Origin: Salipiger profundus
GTDB lineage: Bacteria; Pseudomonadota; Alphaproteobacteria; Rhodobacterales; Rhodobacteraceae
NCBI RefSeq assembly: GCF_001969385.1
Contig: NZ_CP014796.1
Location: 620,001-684,000, forward strand
DNA: 64,000 nucleotides
Direction: 5' to 3'
The notes under the pieces were generated by a model that saw nothing but the letters and a program-made list of their open reading frames with translations, had not been told where the DNA came from and did no database searches. Positions 55,587 through 64,000 of this stretch are shown here, piece by piece. Positions within the stretch are counted from its first letter, which is position 1. Each line of letters starts with the position of its first letter. The translations under genes and the position numbers were made by a program.

Positions 55587-56132
55587 TCATGCCTCCAGCG
55601 GGTAGTCCGCCAGCGTTTCGTAAAGCGGCCCCTCGGCCGTCAGCGTCGAGCCCACCAGCCGCAGAGAGGTGACCGGCTCCGGACGCGAGGTCAGGCTCAC
55701 CACCCGCGCCACGCCCGCCTCGAAGCGCGAGCGGTCCTCGGGGCGCAGGCCCTTGCCGAAGCGGATGAGCGTGACGTGCGGCCGGAACCGCTCGCGGGGC
55801 AGGTCGATGCCCGCCGCCCGCACCGCGCGCAGCACCTCGTCGCGCAGGGCGACCAGCGCCGGCTCGGGCACCACCTGTGCCGCCAGCAGCTTCACCCGCC
55901 GGCCGCCGAAGCTCGACAGCCCGTCGAGCGCCAGCGCGCAGGACCTGAGCCGCCGCGCCGAGAGCGCCGCGTCGAGCTCCGCCAGCACGAAATCCGGCTG
56001 CTCGTCGAGGAAGGCCAGCGTGACATGCAGGTTCTCCTCCGGCACGGGTCGGCCGACCGGCACGGTCTCCTGCGCGTCGAGAAGCGGCGGCACGAGCGGT
56101 TCGGGAATGGGCAGGGCGAGAAAGCATCGCAT
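55587..56132 (-). CDS. thpR: RNA 2',3'-cyclic phosphodiesterase (2'-5' RNA ligase family)
   Basis: A 181-residue 2H phosphoesterase. Seen: the two HxTx motifs LHVTLAFLDEQ and RPHVTLIRFGKG, 80 or so residues apart, and the start MRCFLALPIPE. It hydrolyses 2',3'-cyclic phosphate ends. It lies nine bases after the livF-type gene on the same strand and is read as part of the cluster, though a functional link is not evident. Confidence 0.88.
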   Translation of the reverse strand: MRCFLALPIPEPLVPPLLDAQETVPVGRPVPEENLHVTLAFLDEQPDFVLAELDAALSARRLRSCALALDGLSSFGGRRVKLLAAQVVPEPALVALRDEVLRAVRAAGIDLPRERFRPHVTLIRFGKGLRPEDRSRFEAGVARVVSLTSRPEPVTSLRLVGSTLTAEGPLYETLADYPLEA

Positions 56133-56141
56133 GTGCTCCCG

Positions 56142-56966
56142 TCATGCCAGCCAGCGCTTGCGGCGTCGATAGGAGCGCACGTCGCGGAACGACTTGCGGC
56201 CCTCGTCCGACATGCCGAGGTAGAATTCCTTGACGTCCGGGTTCTCGCGCAGGTCGGCGGCGGGGCCGTCCATCACCACGCGCCCGTTCTCGAGGATATA
56301 GCCGTAATGGGCGAAGCGCAGCGCCACGTTGGTGTTCTGCTCGGCCAGCAGGAAGGACACGCCCTCGCCCTCGTTCACCGCCTTCACGATCTCGAAGATC
56401 TGCTCCACGAGCTGCGGTGCGAGACCCATCGAGGGCTCGTCCAGCAGGATGGTCTCGGGGCGCGACATCAGCGCTCGTCCGATGGCGCACATCTGCTGTT
56501 CGCCACCCGAGGTATAGCCGGCCTGGCTCTTGCGCCGCTCCTTGAGCCGCGGGAAGTAGTCGTAGACCATCTGCAGGTCGGCCTCGACCGCACCCTTGCC
56601 GTCACGCCGGGTGAAGGCACCGGTCATCAGGTTTTCCTCGATGGTGAGGTGCTCGAAGCAATGGCGGCCTTCCATCACCTGGATGACGCCCTTCTTCACC
56701 AGCGCCGCCGGGTCGAGGTCCTGCACCCGCTCGCCGCGATAGACGATCGAGCCCTTGGTGACCTCGCCGCGCTCGGAGTGCAGCAGGTTCGAGATCGCCT
56801 TGAGCGTCGTCGTCTTGCCCGCGCCGTTGCCGCCGAGCAGCGCCGTGATCCCGCCCTGCGGCACCGACAGCGACACGCCCTTCAGCACGAGGATCACGTG
56901 GTTGTAGATGACCTCGATATTGTTGACCTCGAGCAGGGTCTCGCGGGTGTCACCGGCGTCCAGCAT
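56142..56966 (-). CDS. HAAT-type ABC transporter ATPase (LivF-like)
   Basis: A 274-residue ABC ATPase of the branched-chain-amino-acid transporter (HAAT) family. Seen: LEVNNIEVIYNHVILVLKGVSL, Walker A GGNGAGKTT, signature YTSGGEQQM (a GG-type signature), Walker B TILLDEPSMGLAPQLVEQI, and LLAEQNTNVALRFAHYGYILENGRV. A 30-residue basic tail follows. It works with the LivG, LivH, LivM and binding protein genes upstream. Confidence 0.88.
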   Translation of the reverse strand: MLDAGDTRETLLEVNNIEVIYNHVILVLKGVSLSVPQGGITALLGGNGAGKTTTLKAISNLLHSERGEVTKGSIVYRGERVQDLDPAALVKKGVIQVMEGRHCFEHLTIEENLMTGAFTRRDGKGAVEADLQMVYDYFPRLKERRKSQAGYTSGGEQQMCAIGRALMSRPETILLDEPSMGLAPQLVEQIFEIVKAVNEGEGVSFLLAEQNTNVALRFAHYGYILENGRVVMDGPAADLRENPDVKEFYLGMSDEGRKSFRDVRSYRRRKRWLA

Positions 56967-56997
56967 GGTCGTCTCTCTCCAAATCCAGTCGAAGGGT

Positions 56998-57026
56998 CCG
57001 GCGGCGACGGGATCCGCCGCCGCCGG
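56998..57026. promoter_or_regulatory. Stem-loop between binding-protein gene and livF
   Basis: CCGGCGGCG (56998-57006) with CGCCGCCGG (57018-57026), 11-base loop, in the 70-base gap after the binding-protein gene on the minus strand. It probably stabilises the upstream mRNA, as at tauA. Confidence 0.55.
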
Positions 57027-57036
57027 AGGGGTCAGA

Positions 57037-58332
57037 TCACATCTCGCAGTCCTGCGTCGGCCACGGCGCGTTGGCCTCGGCGTATTCCTGCGCCTTCTGC
57101 TTCTCGAGCGGTTCGATGTCCTCGGCGTCGGCCATCAGGTGATCGCTCGCCTTGACGAACTTCTCGCCGTCCCATTCCAGCAGCCAGCCGCCGGAGTGAC
57201 CGGTGTGGTCCGAGCAGGAGGTCGAAAACGGCGGCACCATGCCGGTCATGCCCAGCTCGGCGATGCGCTCCTCGGTCATCTCGATGTTCTCGAGCCCCCA
57301 GCGCAGCTGCGATGCGTCGATCACGTCGGTCTCGAAATGCGTCTGTGCCGCGGCGATTGCCTCGGCCAGCGCCGCCGACATCACCAGACCGCGCTGGTAA
57401 AACACCTCGCTGCGCTGCTCCTCGTCGGACTGGGTCTTGCCGGTGTCGACGACAAACTCCTTGATGTCGTCCATCACCGGCGCGTTCTCGACCGGCGCGT
57501 TGAAGCTGATCGAGCGGTAGCCCTTGCCGTCCTCGCCGACGACCTGAAGGTCATCGCTGTGGCCCGACCACCAGACGCCGACGAACTGGTCCATCGGGTA
57601 GCGCGTCTTGACCGCCTCGGTCAGCGCGCCGACGTTCATCGCGCCCCAGCCCCACATGACGACGTAGTCGGGCCGCTCGCGGCGGATCTGCAGCCATTGC
57701 GCCGACTGGTTCTGCATCTCCTTGAGACCGACCGGGATCGGCACCAGCTCGAAGCCCACGTCCTCGGCCTTCTTCTCGAGGTAGGGCAGCGGCTCCTTGC
57801 CGAACGGGTGGTCGAGGTGCAGGAAGGCGATCTTCTTGCCCTCGAGGCCGCTCATGTCGTCACCGCCGAGGCCCTTGAGGATCATCGACGCCGCGTCCCA
57901 GTAGGACGACGGCAGGTTGAAGGCCCACTTGAACACCGAGCCGTCCGCCATCGCCGAGAAGCCGTAGCCGGGCGCCAGGATCGGAATCTCGTCGACGTTC
58001 GACTTGGGCAGGACCTGCAGGGTGATGCCGGTCGACCAGGGCTGCGTCACGATGGCGTCGCTCTTGGTCTTCTCGTAGCACTCGACACCCTTCTCGGTGT
58101 TGTAGCCGGTCTCGCACTCGTAGAAGTTCACCTTGACCCCGCCGATGCCGCCGTCGCGCTCGTTGAGCATGGTGAAATAGTCGATCTGCCCGTTCATCAC
58201 CGGGATGCCCGTGGCCGCGAAGGGCCCGGTCCGGTAGCTGAGGTTCGGGGCCGAGATCTCCTGCGCGAGCGCACCGCCCGCTGCGAGGGCCCCGAGCGCC
58301 ACCGCCGTGGCGAGCCTCTTGAAATGGATCAT
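57037..58332 (-). CDS. HAAT-type ABC substrate-binding protein
   Basis: A 431-residue periplasmic binding protein, signal MIHFKRLATAVALGALAAGG ending near ALAQE. The mature part has NLSYRTGPFAATGIPVMNGQIDYFTMLNERDGGIGGVKVNFYECETGYN (Peripla_BP_6). It is longer than LivJ (about 370), as in the aromatic-acid-type group. Five cysteines, some probably disulfide-paired. The ligand is unknown. Confidence 0.85.
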   Translation of the reverse strand: MIHFKRLATAVALGALAAGGALAQEISAPNLSYRTGPFAATGIPVMNGQIDYFTMLNERDGGIGGVKVNFYECETGYNTEKGVECYEKTKSDAIVTQPWSTGITLQVLPKSNVDEIPILAPGYGFSAMADGSVFKWAFNLPSSYWDAASMILKGLGGDDMSGLEGKKIAFLHLDHPFGKEPLPYLEKKAEDVGFELVPIPVGLKEMQNQSAQWLQIRRERPDYVVMWGWGAMNVGALTEAVKTRYPMDQFVGVWWSGHSDDLQVVGEDGKGYRSISFNAPVENAPVMDDIKEFVVDTGKTQSDEEQRSEVFYQRGLVMSAALAEAIAAAQTHFETDVIDASQLRWGLENIEMTEERIAELGMTGMVPPFSTSCSDHTGHSGGWLLEWDGEKFVKASDHLMADAEDIEPLEKQKAQEYAEANAPWPTQDCEM

Positions 58333-58378
58333 CGTGTCTCCTCCCTTGATGTCCGATGACGTGTCGCCGGTGCCCGCC

Positions 58379-59455
58379 TCAGTGCGGGAACGGCCATATG
58401 ATGAGCTTCTCCCGGATCAGCGCCCAGAGCCGCGCGAGCCCGTGCGGCTCGATGATCAGGAAGAAGAGGATGAGCGCGCCGACGATCATCACGTTCAGGT
58501 GCTCGACGGTCGCCGGGCTGATCGGCAGACCCAGCATCTCGGGCAACGTGTTGAGCACCACCGGCAGGCCGACGATCAGGATCGCGCCGAGATAGTTGCC
58601 CATGATCGAGCCGAGCCCCCCGATGATCGCGATGAACAGGATGCGGAAGCTCAGCGGGATGTCGAAGAGGTTGGGCTCGGCCGCGCCGCGCCACATGAAG
58701 ACGAAGAGCGCCCCGGCCACGCCGACCACGTAGGACGAGATGGCAAAGGCCGTGAGCTTCGAGCGCATCAGGTTGATGCCGATGAGCTCGGCCGCGATGT
58801 CCATGTCGCGGGTGGCCTTCCACGTCCGCCCGAGGTTGCCGCGCGTGAGGTTGATGCAGACCACCGTCAGCAGCGTCACCACCGCAAGCACCACGTAGTA
58901 TTGCACGATCGACGAGGCCTGCGGGCCGGCCACGTAGACGCCGAACATCTCGAGGTTGGGCACCTGGATCGCACCGGAAGCGTTGTAGTTGTAGAGCCAG
59001 GCCCATTTCTCGAACAGCCACACGAGGAAGAACTGCGCCGCCAGCGTCGCGATGGCGAGGTAGAAGCCCTTGATCCGCAGGCTGGGAATGCCGAAGGCGA
59101 CGCCGACGCCGGCGCTGAACACTCCCGAGAACAGGATCGCCACCACCGGGTTCAGCCAGGGCATCAGCGTCACCAGCTTGTAGCAGGCGTAGGCGCCGAC
59201 CCCCATGAAGGCCGCCGTGCCCAGCGACAGCTGCCCCGCGTAGCCGGTGAGCAGGTTCAGCCCGAGGGCCGCCAGCGAGTAGATCAGGATCGGGATCAGC
59301 AGCGTCTGGAAGGTGAACTCGCTCGCCACCAGCGGGAAGATCACCCAGACGAGCGCGAGGATGACGGCAAGCAGAACCGCGTCCTGCCGCACCGGGAACA
59401 GCGCCTGGTCCGCCTTGTAAGTCGTCTTGAATTGTCCGGCCGTGCGATAGAGCAT
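58379..59455 (-). CDS. HAAT-type ABC permease (LivM-like)
   Basis: A 358-residue permease with about eight to ten hydrophobic helices (for example AVLLAVILALVWVIFPLVA, LIPILIYSLAALGLNLLTGYAGQLSLGTAAFMGVGAYA) and the family loop AISSYVVGVAGALFVFMWRGAAEP; the EAA-like motif (ATLAAQFFLVWLFEKW, GIPSLRIKGFYLAIATL) is present. It pairs with the LivH-like gene at 60139. An 84-residue membrane protein gene lies upstream. Confidence 0.88.
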   Translation of the reverse strand: MLYRTAGQFKTTYKADQALFPVRQDAVLLAVILALVWVIFPLVASEFTFQTLLIPILIYSLAALGLNLLTGYAGQLSLGTAAFMGVGAYACYKLVTLMPWLNPVVAILFSGVFSAGVGVAFGIPSLRIKGFYLAIATLAAQFFLVWLFEKWAWLYNYNASGAIQVPNLEMFGVYVAGPQASSIVQYYVVLAVVTLLTVVCINLTRGNLGRTWKATRDMDIAAELIGINLMRSKLTAFAISSYVVGVAGALFVFMWRGAAEPNLFDIPLSFRILFIAIIGGLGSIMGNYLGAILIVGLPVVLNTLPEMLGLPISPATVEHLNVMIVGALILFFLIIEPHGLARLWALIREKLIIWPFPH

Positions 59456-59550
59456 CCCTGTCCTCTTTCCTGTCTCTCAGGGCGCGGGGCCCCGGTGCGG
59501 TCGGAAGATCCGCCGCGAAATCTGTCGTTTCGAAGCCGCGAGAAGCGGTG

Positions 59551-59805
59551 TCAGAGGCTGCCTTCGTGCAGCCGCAGATCCTCGTCGGGGTAGGCACGTT
59601 TCGGGGCCTGCGCGTAGCCCGTCACCTCGGAATGCCGCACCAGCCAGAGCCAGGCCCAGAGCCCCAGCGCCGCACCCAGCGCCGCGAGGATCAGGGCCGT
59701 GACCAGCTGCCCGCCCGCCGCCGTGTCGGCGGTCAGCGCGAGATAGCCGAAGGCCCAGAACCCGGCCCAGGCGATGACATTCAGGATCGCGATCAGCTTT
59801 GCCAT
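59551..59805 (-). CDS. Small membrane protein within the HAAT cluster (84 aa)
   Basis: Two hydrophobic helices (LIAILNVIAWAGFWAFGYLAL and LVTALILAALGAALGLWAWLWLV) joined by a short linker, then a hydrophilic tail with GYAQAPKRAYPDEDLRLHEGSL. ATG 59805 follows AGGGAGAAGAG. No named family is recognised. Its conserved-looking position between livH and livM suggests an accessory transporter subunit, but this is inference. Confidence 0.7.
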   Translation of the reverse strand: MAKLIAILNVIAWAGFWAFGYLALTADTAAGGQLVTALILAALGAALGLWAWLWLVRHSEVTGYAQAPKRAYPDEDLRLHEGSL

Positions 59806-60138
59806 CTCTTCTCTTCTCCCTTGGTCGGCGGCCCCGCGTCTCCTCCTGCGCGGCCACCCGCTCCGCCTGTCACCGTGGCGGCCCGGTCCTTGCCGGACGG
59901 GGCCCGTCCCGGGCCGCGTCCCTTCCCGTTGCACCCGTCCCCGCGGGCGCGCCGGGTCTTCGTCGGGGGCCCACGCGGGGCCTTCTCCTGTCTCCGGGCG
60001 GGTCCAGCGTCCCCTGCCCTTGTCGTCTTGCTCCGCCCCATGCAGGGGCTCTTCACGGAGCGGCGCCTGCCCGGGGCTCCGCCCTTTAGCGCCTCAAACC
60101 CTCCCCCGGAGGGTTTGCCGGGATTGCCCGGAGCGGCG
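59806..60138. other. 333-base gap between LivH-like gene and the small membrane gene
   Basis: No gene is seen. The part nearest livH has nested inverted repeats: outer TTTAGCGCC (60085-60093) with GGCGCTAAA (60135-60143), inner AAACCCTCC (60096-60104) with GGAGGGTTT (60108-60116). The middle is GC-rich with no long repeats. It probably holds a 3'-end hairpin of livH and the promoter for the next genes. Confidence 0.5.
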
Positions 60139-61092
60139 CTAAACCCTTTCGATGATGCGCTCTCCGAACAGGCCTTGCGGACGGAAGAGCAGCACGATCA
60201 GCGCGAGGACGAAGGCGAACCACGTCTCTGTGTTGCCGCCGAGCAGCGGCTGGCCCCAGTAGATCTCGAACAGCTTCTCGAGCATCCCGATCAGAAGGCC
60301 ACCCACGATGGCGCCGGTGATCGATTCGAGTCCACCCAGCATCAGCACCGGCAACGCCTTGTAGGCGATGACCTCGAGCGCGAAACTCACGCCGGCCCGC
60401 GCGCCCCAGGCTATGCCCGTGACCAGCGCGATGATCCCGGCGATGAACCAGACCAGCACCCAGATTTGCTGCAGCGAGATGCCCACCGACAGCGCCGCCT
60501 GGTGGTCGTCGCCCAGCGCCCGGATCGCCCGGCCCATGCGCGTCTTGTTGAGGAAGGCCAGCAGCGCCACCACCAGCAGGGCCGCCACGACCACCGCCGT
60601 GATGTCCTTCTGCTCGAGGATCAGCAGACCGCCCCAGGGCTCCAGCACCACCGAGTCCGTCGGGATGCCCAGCTCCTCGGTGATCATCACCTTGTTCTCG
60701 CCGCCGAAGATGATCTCGCCGAAGCCGATGAGGAACAGCGTGATGCCGATCGTCGCCATGAAGAGGATGATGTCGGGCTGGCCCACCAGCGGCCGCAGCA
60801 CCACCCGCTCGATGGTGACCGCGAGCACGAACATGACGCCCAGCGTCAGGATCACGCAGATCCACGCCGGCACCCCCATGGCGTGCAGGCCGACGAGGGT
60901 CAGCGCGGCGAAGACCACCATGATGCCCTGCGCGAAGTTGAAGATCCGGCTCGACCGGAAGATAAGCACGAACCCGAGCGCGATCAGCGCGTAGAGAATG
61001 CCGGAAACCAGCCCCTCCCACAGCACCTGCAGCAGGAAGTCGGGGGCCGTGGCCATGTCCACGAACGGCTTGATGAAGATGTCGTTCAGCAT
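60139..61092 (-). CDS. HAAT-type ABC permease (LivH-like)
   Basis: A 317-residue permease, about eight helices, with LQVLWEGLVSGILYALIALGFVLIFRSSRIFNFAQGIMVVFAAL, the hallmark LivH start, and LRALGDDHQAALSVGISLQQIW and GLESITGAIVGGLLIGMLEKLFEIYWG. It is the first permease gene after livG (10 bases apart). Its stop lies in an inverted repeat. Confidence 0.9.
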   Translation of the reverse strand: MLNDIFIKPFVDMATAPDFLLQVLWEGLVSGILYALIALGFVLIFRSSRIFNFAQGIMVVFAALTLVGLHAMGVPAWICVILTLGVMFVLAVTIERVVLRPLVGQPDIILFMATIGITLFLIGFGEIIFGGENKVMITEELGIPTDSVVLEPWGGLLILEQKDITAVVVAALLVVALLAFLNKTRMGRAIRALGDDHQAALSVGISLQQIWVLVWFIAGIIALVTGIAWGARAGVSFALEVIAYKALPVLMLGGLESITGAIVGGLLIGMLEKLFEIYWGQPLLGGNTETWFAFVLALIVLLFRPQGLFGERIIERV

Positions 61093-61102
61093 GTCCCTCT
61101 CC

Positions 61103-61969
61103 TCAATGCGCCACGCCGAGATAGGCGTCGATCACGTCCTGGTTGCGGCGCACCTCGTCGGGCGGGCCGTCGCCGATCTTCTTGCCGTAGTCCATGACGA
61201 CCACCCGGTCGCTCAGGTCCATGACCACGCCCATGTCGTGCTCGATCAGGCAGATGGTGGTGCCGAACTCGTCGTTCACGTCGAGGATGAAGCGGCTCAT
61301 GTCCTCCTTCTCCTCGACGTTCATCCCCGCCATCGGCTCGTCGAGCAGCAGGATCGACGGCTCGGCCGCCAGCGCACGGGCCAGTTCGACCCGCTTCTTC
61401 AGACCGTAGGGCAAACGTCCGACGGGCGTCTTGCGGATCGCCTGGATCTCGAGGAAGTCGATGACCTTCTCGACCACCTCGCGGTTGGCGATCTCCTCGT
61501 CGCGGGCCTTGCCCCACCAGAGCGCCTGGCTGGCGATGCCCGCGTGCATCTTGGTGAGCCGCCCGGTCATCACGTTGTCGAGCACCGACATCCCCTCGAA
61601 GAGCGCGATGTTCTGGAAGGTCCGCGCCACGCCCATGCGGGCGACCTCGTAGGGCTTCATCGGCGGGCGCTTCGAGCCCTTGTACCACAACTCGCCCTCG
61701 GACGGCGTGTAGAACCCCGAGATGATGTTCAGCATCGAGGACTTGCCCGCCCCGTTCGGCCCGATGATCGCGCGGATCTCGCCCTCGCGGATGTCGAAGG
61801 AGATGTCCTTGATCGCCACGACGCCGCCGAAGCGCAGGGTGATGTTGCGCAGCTCCATCAGCGTGCCGCCGATCTGCCGGCCGTCTTCGGTGACGTAGCC
61901 CTCGGTGTCCTTCACGGCGCCCTGCCTTTCCTGTTGTTCCCCGAATACCTGTGCCGTCCCGTCCATCAT
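61103..61969 (-). CDS. HAAT-type ABC transporter ATPase (LivG-like)
   Basis: A 288-residue ATPase with an N-terminal extension of about 35 residues before MELRNITLRFGG. Seen: Walker A GPNGAGKSS, GVARTFQNIALFEGM, signature LPYGLKKRVELARALA, Walker B ILLLDEPMAGMN, CLIEHDMGVVMDLSDRVVVMDYGKKIGDG. It fits LivG. It follows the FadD-like ligase by about 100 bases. Confidence 0.88.
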   Translation of the reverse strand: MMDGTAQVFGEQQERQGAVKDTEGYVTEDGRQIGGTLMELRNITLRFGGVVAIKDISFDIREGEIRAIIGPNGAGKSSMLNIISGFYTPSEGELWYKGSKRPPMKPYEVARMGVARTFQNIALFEGMSVLDNVMTGRLTKMHAGIASQALWWGKARDEEIANREVVEKVIDFLEIQAIRKTPVGRLPYGLKKRVELARALAAEPSILLLDEPMAGMNVEEKEDMSRFILDVNDEFGTTICLIEHDMGVVMDLSDRVVVMDYGKKIGDGPPDEVRRNQDVIDAYLGVAH

Positions 61970-62069
61970 GCCCGGCCTCCCCGGACTGCGCCGCGGCCCG
62001 CGGGATGGCGGGTGGGGCGATGCCCGGCGCGCGGCGCGCGCCCCGGGCGAGCGTCACGCGCCATCCCGG

Positions 62070-64000
62070 TCATTCCGCCGCCATCGCGGGCGGGGCCACC
62101 GGCACCGTCTCCGCGTCCATGATGGTGAGCGTGGCCTTGATCCGGCCCTTGCGACCGTCCTCGTAGGTCACTTCCGTTTCGGTGTAGATGCTCGTCGAGC
62201 CGTCGTAGAGCGCGTCCACGAGGTCGTGGAACTTCTCGGCGATGATCTTGCGCCGCACCTTGCGGGTCCGTGTCAGCTCGCCATCGTCGGCGTCGAGTTC
62301 CTTGTGCAGCACGAGGAACCGGTGCACCTGGCATCCCGAGAGCATCGGGTCCTCGGCCACCGAGCGGTTGGTTTCCTCGACGTGGCTGCGGATGGTCTCG
62401 AGCACCTTCGGGTGCCCCGCCAGCTCCTGGTAGGAGGCATAGGCGATGTTGTTGCGCTCCGCCCAGTTGCCTACCGCCGTCAGGTCGATGTTGATGAAGG
62501 CGCAGCAGCGGTCGCGCCCGGTCCCGAAGACCACAGCCTCGAGGATGTCGGGGTAGAACTTCAGCTTGTTCTCGACGTATTTGGGCGCGAACAGCGAGCC
62601 GTCGGCCATCTTGCCCACGTCCTTGGCGCGGTCGATGATCCGCAGGTGGCCGGTGTCTTCCTCGAAGAAGCCCGCGTCACCGGTCGCGACCCAGCCCTCG
62701 GGGTCCTTGGTGTCGGCCGTGCTCTCGGCGTTCTTGTAGTATTCCACGAAGACCCCGGGCGAGCGGTAGAACACCTCGCCGTTCTCGGCGATGCGGATCT
62801 CGACGCCCGGGCTCGGCACGCCGACGGTATCGGGCCGCACCTCGTTGTCGGGCTGCTGGGTGATGAAGACCGAGGCCTCGGTCTGGCCGTAGAGCTGCTT
62901 GAGGTTGATCCCCAGCGCCCGGTAGAAATCGAAGATCTCGGGGCCGATGGCCTCGCCCGCCGTGTAGCCCACCCGCACGTTCGAAAAGCCCAGCGTGTTC
63001 TTGAGCGGCCCGTAGACGAGCACCGACCCCAGCGCGTATTTCATCCGGTCCATGACCCCGACGGGCTTGCCGTCGAGAATGCGCGGACCGACCCGTCGGG
63101 CATGCTCCATGAAGTGATGGAAGAGCCGGCGCTTCAGCGGACTCGCGTCCTCCATGCGGATCATGATCTGGGTCAGCTGGGTCTCGAACACCCGGGGCGG
63201 CGCGAAGTAGTAGGACGGCGCGATCTCGCGCAGGTCCGTCATCATCGTCTCGGCGCTCTCGGGGCAGTTCACGCAGAAGCCGGTCCAGTAGGCCTGGCCG
63301 ATCGAGAAGATGAAATCGCCTACCCATGCCATCGGCAGGTAGGCAAGCACCTCCTCGCCGGGGCCGAGCCTGTCGAACTCGGACGAATGCTTCGCCGTCT
63401 CGATGATGTTGCGGTTCGACAGAACCACGCCCTTGGGCTTGCCGGTGGTGCCCGATGTGTAGAGCATGACGCACTTGTCGTCGTAGCCCAGCGCCTCGCG
63501 GCGTTGCGTCAGCTCGCCGATGAACTCGTCGCGGGCGGCGCGACCCTGCTCCTGAACATGCGAATACTCGTGCAGCCGGCGGTGGTCGTATTTCCGCATG
63601 CCGCGCGGATCGACGTAGATCATGTGCTCGAACTGGTGCAGGTCGTCCTGGATATCGATGACCTTGTCGACCTGTTCCTGGTCGGCGGCGATGACGAACC
63701 GCGCACCGCAGTGCTTCAGCGCGTATTCCATCTCTTCGGCGGCCGCGTCCTGGTAGAGCGGCACCGGCACCGCACCGCACATCTGCGCCGCCACCATCGA
63801 CCAGTAAAGCGTCGGGCGGTTGCGGCCGATCACCGCGACGTGGTCCCCTTGCGCCACGCCGAGGTTCAGAAGCCCCAGCGCGAAGGCCTCGATCTCGGCC
63901 TCGGCCTCGGCCCAGGTCCAGCTCTGCCAGATGCCGAATTCTTTCTCGCGATAGGCCGGGCGCCGCGCGAACTGCGTGGCGTTCCTGTGCAACAGCGCCG
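62070..64000 (-). CDS. Long-chain-type acyl-CoA synthetase, partial (5' end outside the window)
   Basis: AMP-forming ligase of the FadD type. The frame is open to the right edge, so the start is not in the window; the first residues seen are ALLHRNATQFARRPAYREKEFGIW. Seen: phosphate loop YTSGTTGKPKGVVLSNRN, YGQTEASVFITQQ, WVATGDAGFFEEDTGHLRIIDRAKDV, and C-terminal KVRRKIIAEKFHDLVDALYDG. It is on the same strand as the HAAT cluster and precedes livG, giving a first CoA ligase for the imported acid. Confidence 0.88.
   Translation of the reverse strand, partial: ALLHRNATQFARRPAYREKEFGIWQSWTWAEAEAEIEAFALGLLNLGVAQGDHVAVIGRNRPTLYWSMVAAQMCGAVPVPLYQDAAAEEMEYALKHCGARFVIAADQEQVDKVIDIQDDLHQFEHMIYVDPRGMRKYDHRRLHEYSHVQEQGRAARDEFIGELTQRREALGYDDKCVMLYTSGTTGKPKGVVLSNRNIIETAKHSSEFDRLGPGEEVLAYLPMAWVGDFIFSIGQAYWTGFCVNCPESAETMMTDLREIAPSYYFAPPRVFETQLTQIMIRMEDASPLKRRLFHHFMEHARRVGPRILDGKPVGVMDRMKYALGSVLVYGPLKNTLGFSNVRVGYTAGEAIGPEIFDFYRALGINLKQLYGQTEASVFITQQPDNEVRPDTVGVPSPGVEIRIAENGEVFYRSPGVFVEYYKNAESTADTKDPEGWVATGDAGFFEEDTGHLRIIDRAKDVGKMADGSLFAPKYVENKLKFYPDILEAVVFGTGRDRCCAFINIDLTAVGNWAERNNIAYASYQELAGHPKVLETIRSHVEETNRSVAEDPMLSGCQVHRFLVLHKELDADDGELTRTRKVRRKIIAEKFHDLVDALYDGSTSIYTETEVTYEDGRKGRIKATLTIMDAETVPVAPPAMAAE

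Noticed and set aside
56142..61969. Leucine/isoleucine/valine transporter assignment (livFGHM names)
   Set aside because: The fold and gene order match HAAT transporters, but the linked CoA ligases and long binding protein make an amino-acid ligand doubtful, so gene symbols are left blank.

Overview
The window is high-GC, gene-dense DNA that looks like the chromosome of a Rhodobacteraceae (Roseobacter-group) alphaproteobacterium. The pointers are the mdh-sucCD-sucAB-lpdA block, a PetP/PetR regulator pair, a taurine uptake and transamination locus, pca-type genes, and GC-rich intergenic repeats with a shared CTTCTGGCC..AAATATCCCGGG core. I see no prophage, IS element, CRISPR array or replication origin. 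Species cannot be assigned from sequence reading alone.

Region 1 (1-13.1 kb) is the lower TCA cycle: the 3' end of mdh, a convergent glycosyltransferase, then sucC, a GT87-type membrane protein, sucD, sucA, sucB, a four-gene insertion (possible UDG-fold protein, 77-aa protein, two MAPEG proteins) and lpdA with a strong terminator. Together SucAB-LpdA convert 2-oxoglutarate to succinyl-CoA and SucCD convert that to succinate. Two copies of a 10-bp palindrome two helical turns apart precede sucC. SucB has two lipoyl domains.

Region 2 (13.1-18.2 kb) holds a Tat-exported intradiol dioxygenase, a PPOX flavoprotein, plsC-ftsX-ftsE with overlapping ends, and a divergent zinc-ribbon membrane protein. 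Region 3 (18.2-23.8 kb) is the taurine locus: tauABC on the minus strand, divergent from tpa and a GNAT gene. It lacks tauR, xsc and pta locally. Region 4 (23.8-28.2 kb) has hup, amn, ilvE and the petP-petR pair.

Region 5 (28.3-40.9 kb) carries an HDAC-like amidohydrolase with xseB-ispA-dxs (isoprenoid precursor supply), an unassigned AAA-type ATPase, a tRNA-Met(CAT), an SH3 lipoprotein, an ABC exporter, an aldo/keto reductase, metG and truB. Region 6 (41-46.3 kb) has an alpha/beta hydrolase with a haloacid dehalogenase, an FKBP isomerase, and a pcaD-hydrolase-PcaB-like run in which the PcaB-like protein has lost its catalytic signatures, then a BigR/SqrR-like ArsR regulator.

Region 7 (46.4-54.3 kb) contains an acyl-CoA ligase, a methyltransferase, an overlapping DUF1992/GFA pair, a 5'-nucleotidase, and an overlapping DUF952-pyrD-arsC trio. 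Region 8 (54.3-64 kb) is a complete branched-chain-amino-acid-type (HAAT) ABC transporter, flanked by a PaaK-like ligase and a FadD-like ligase and with a 2'-5' RNA ligase inside the block. This layout suggests uptake and CoA-activation of an organic acid rather than amino-acid import. It is the best candidate in the window for an under-described functional system.
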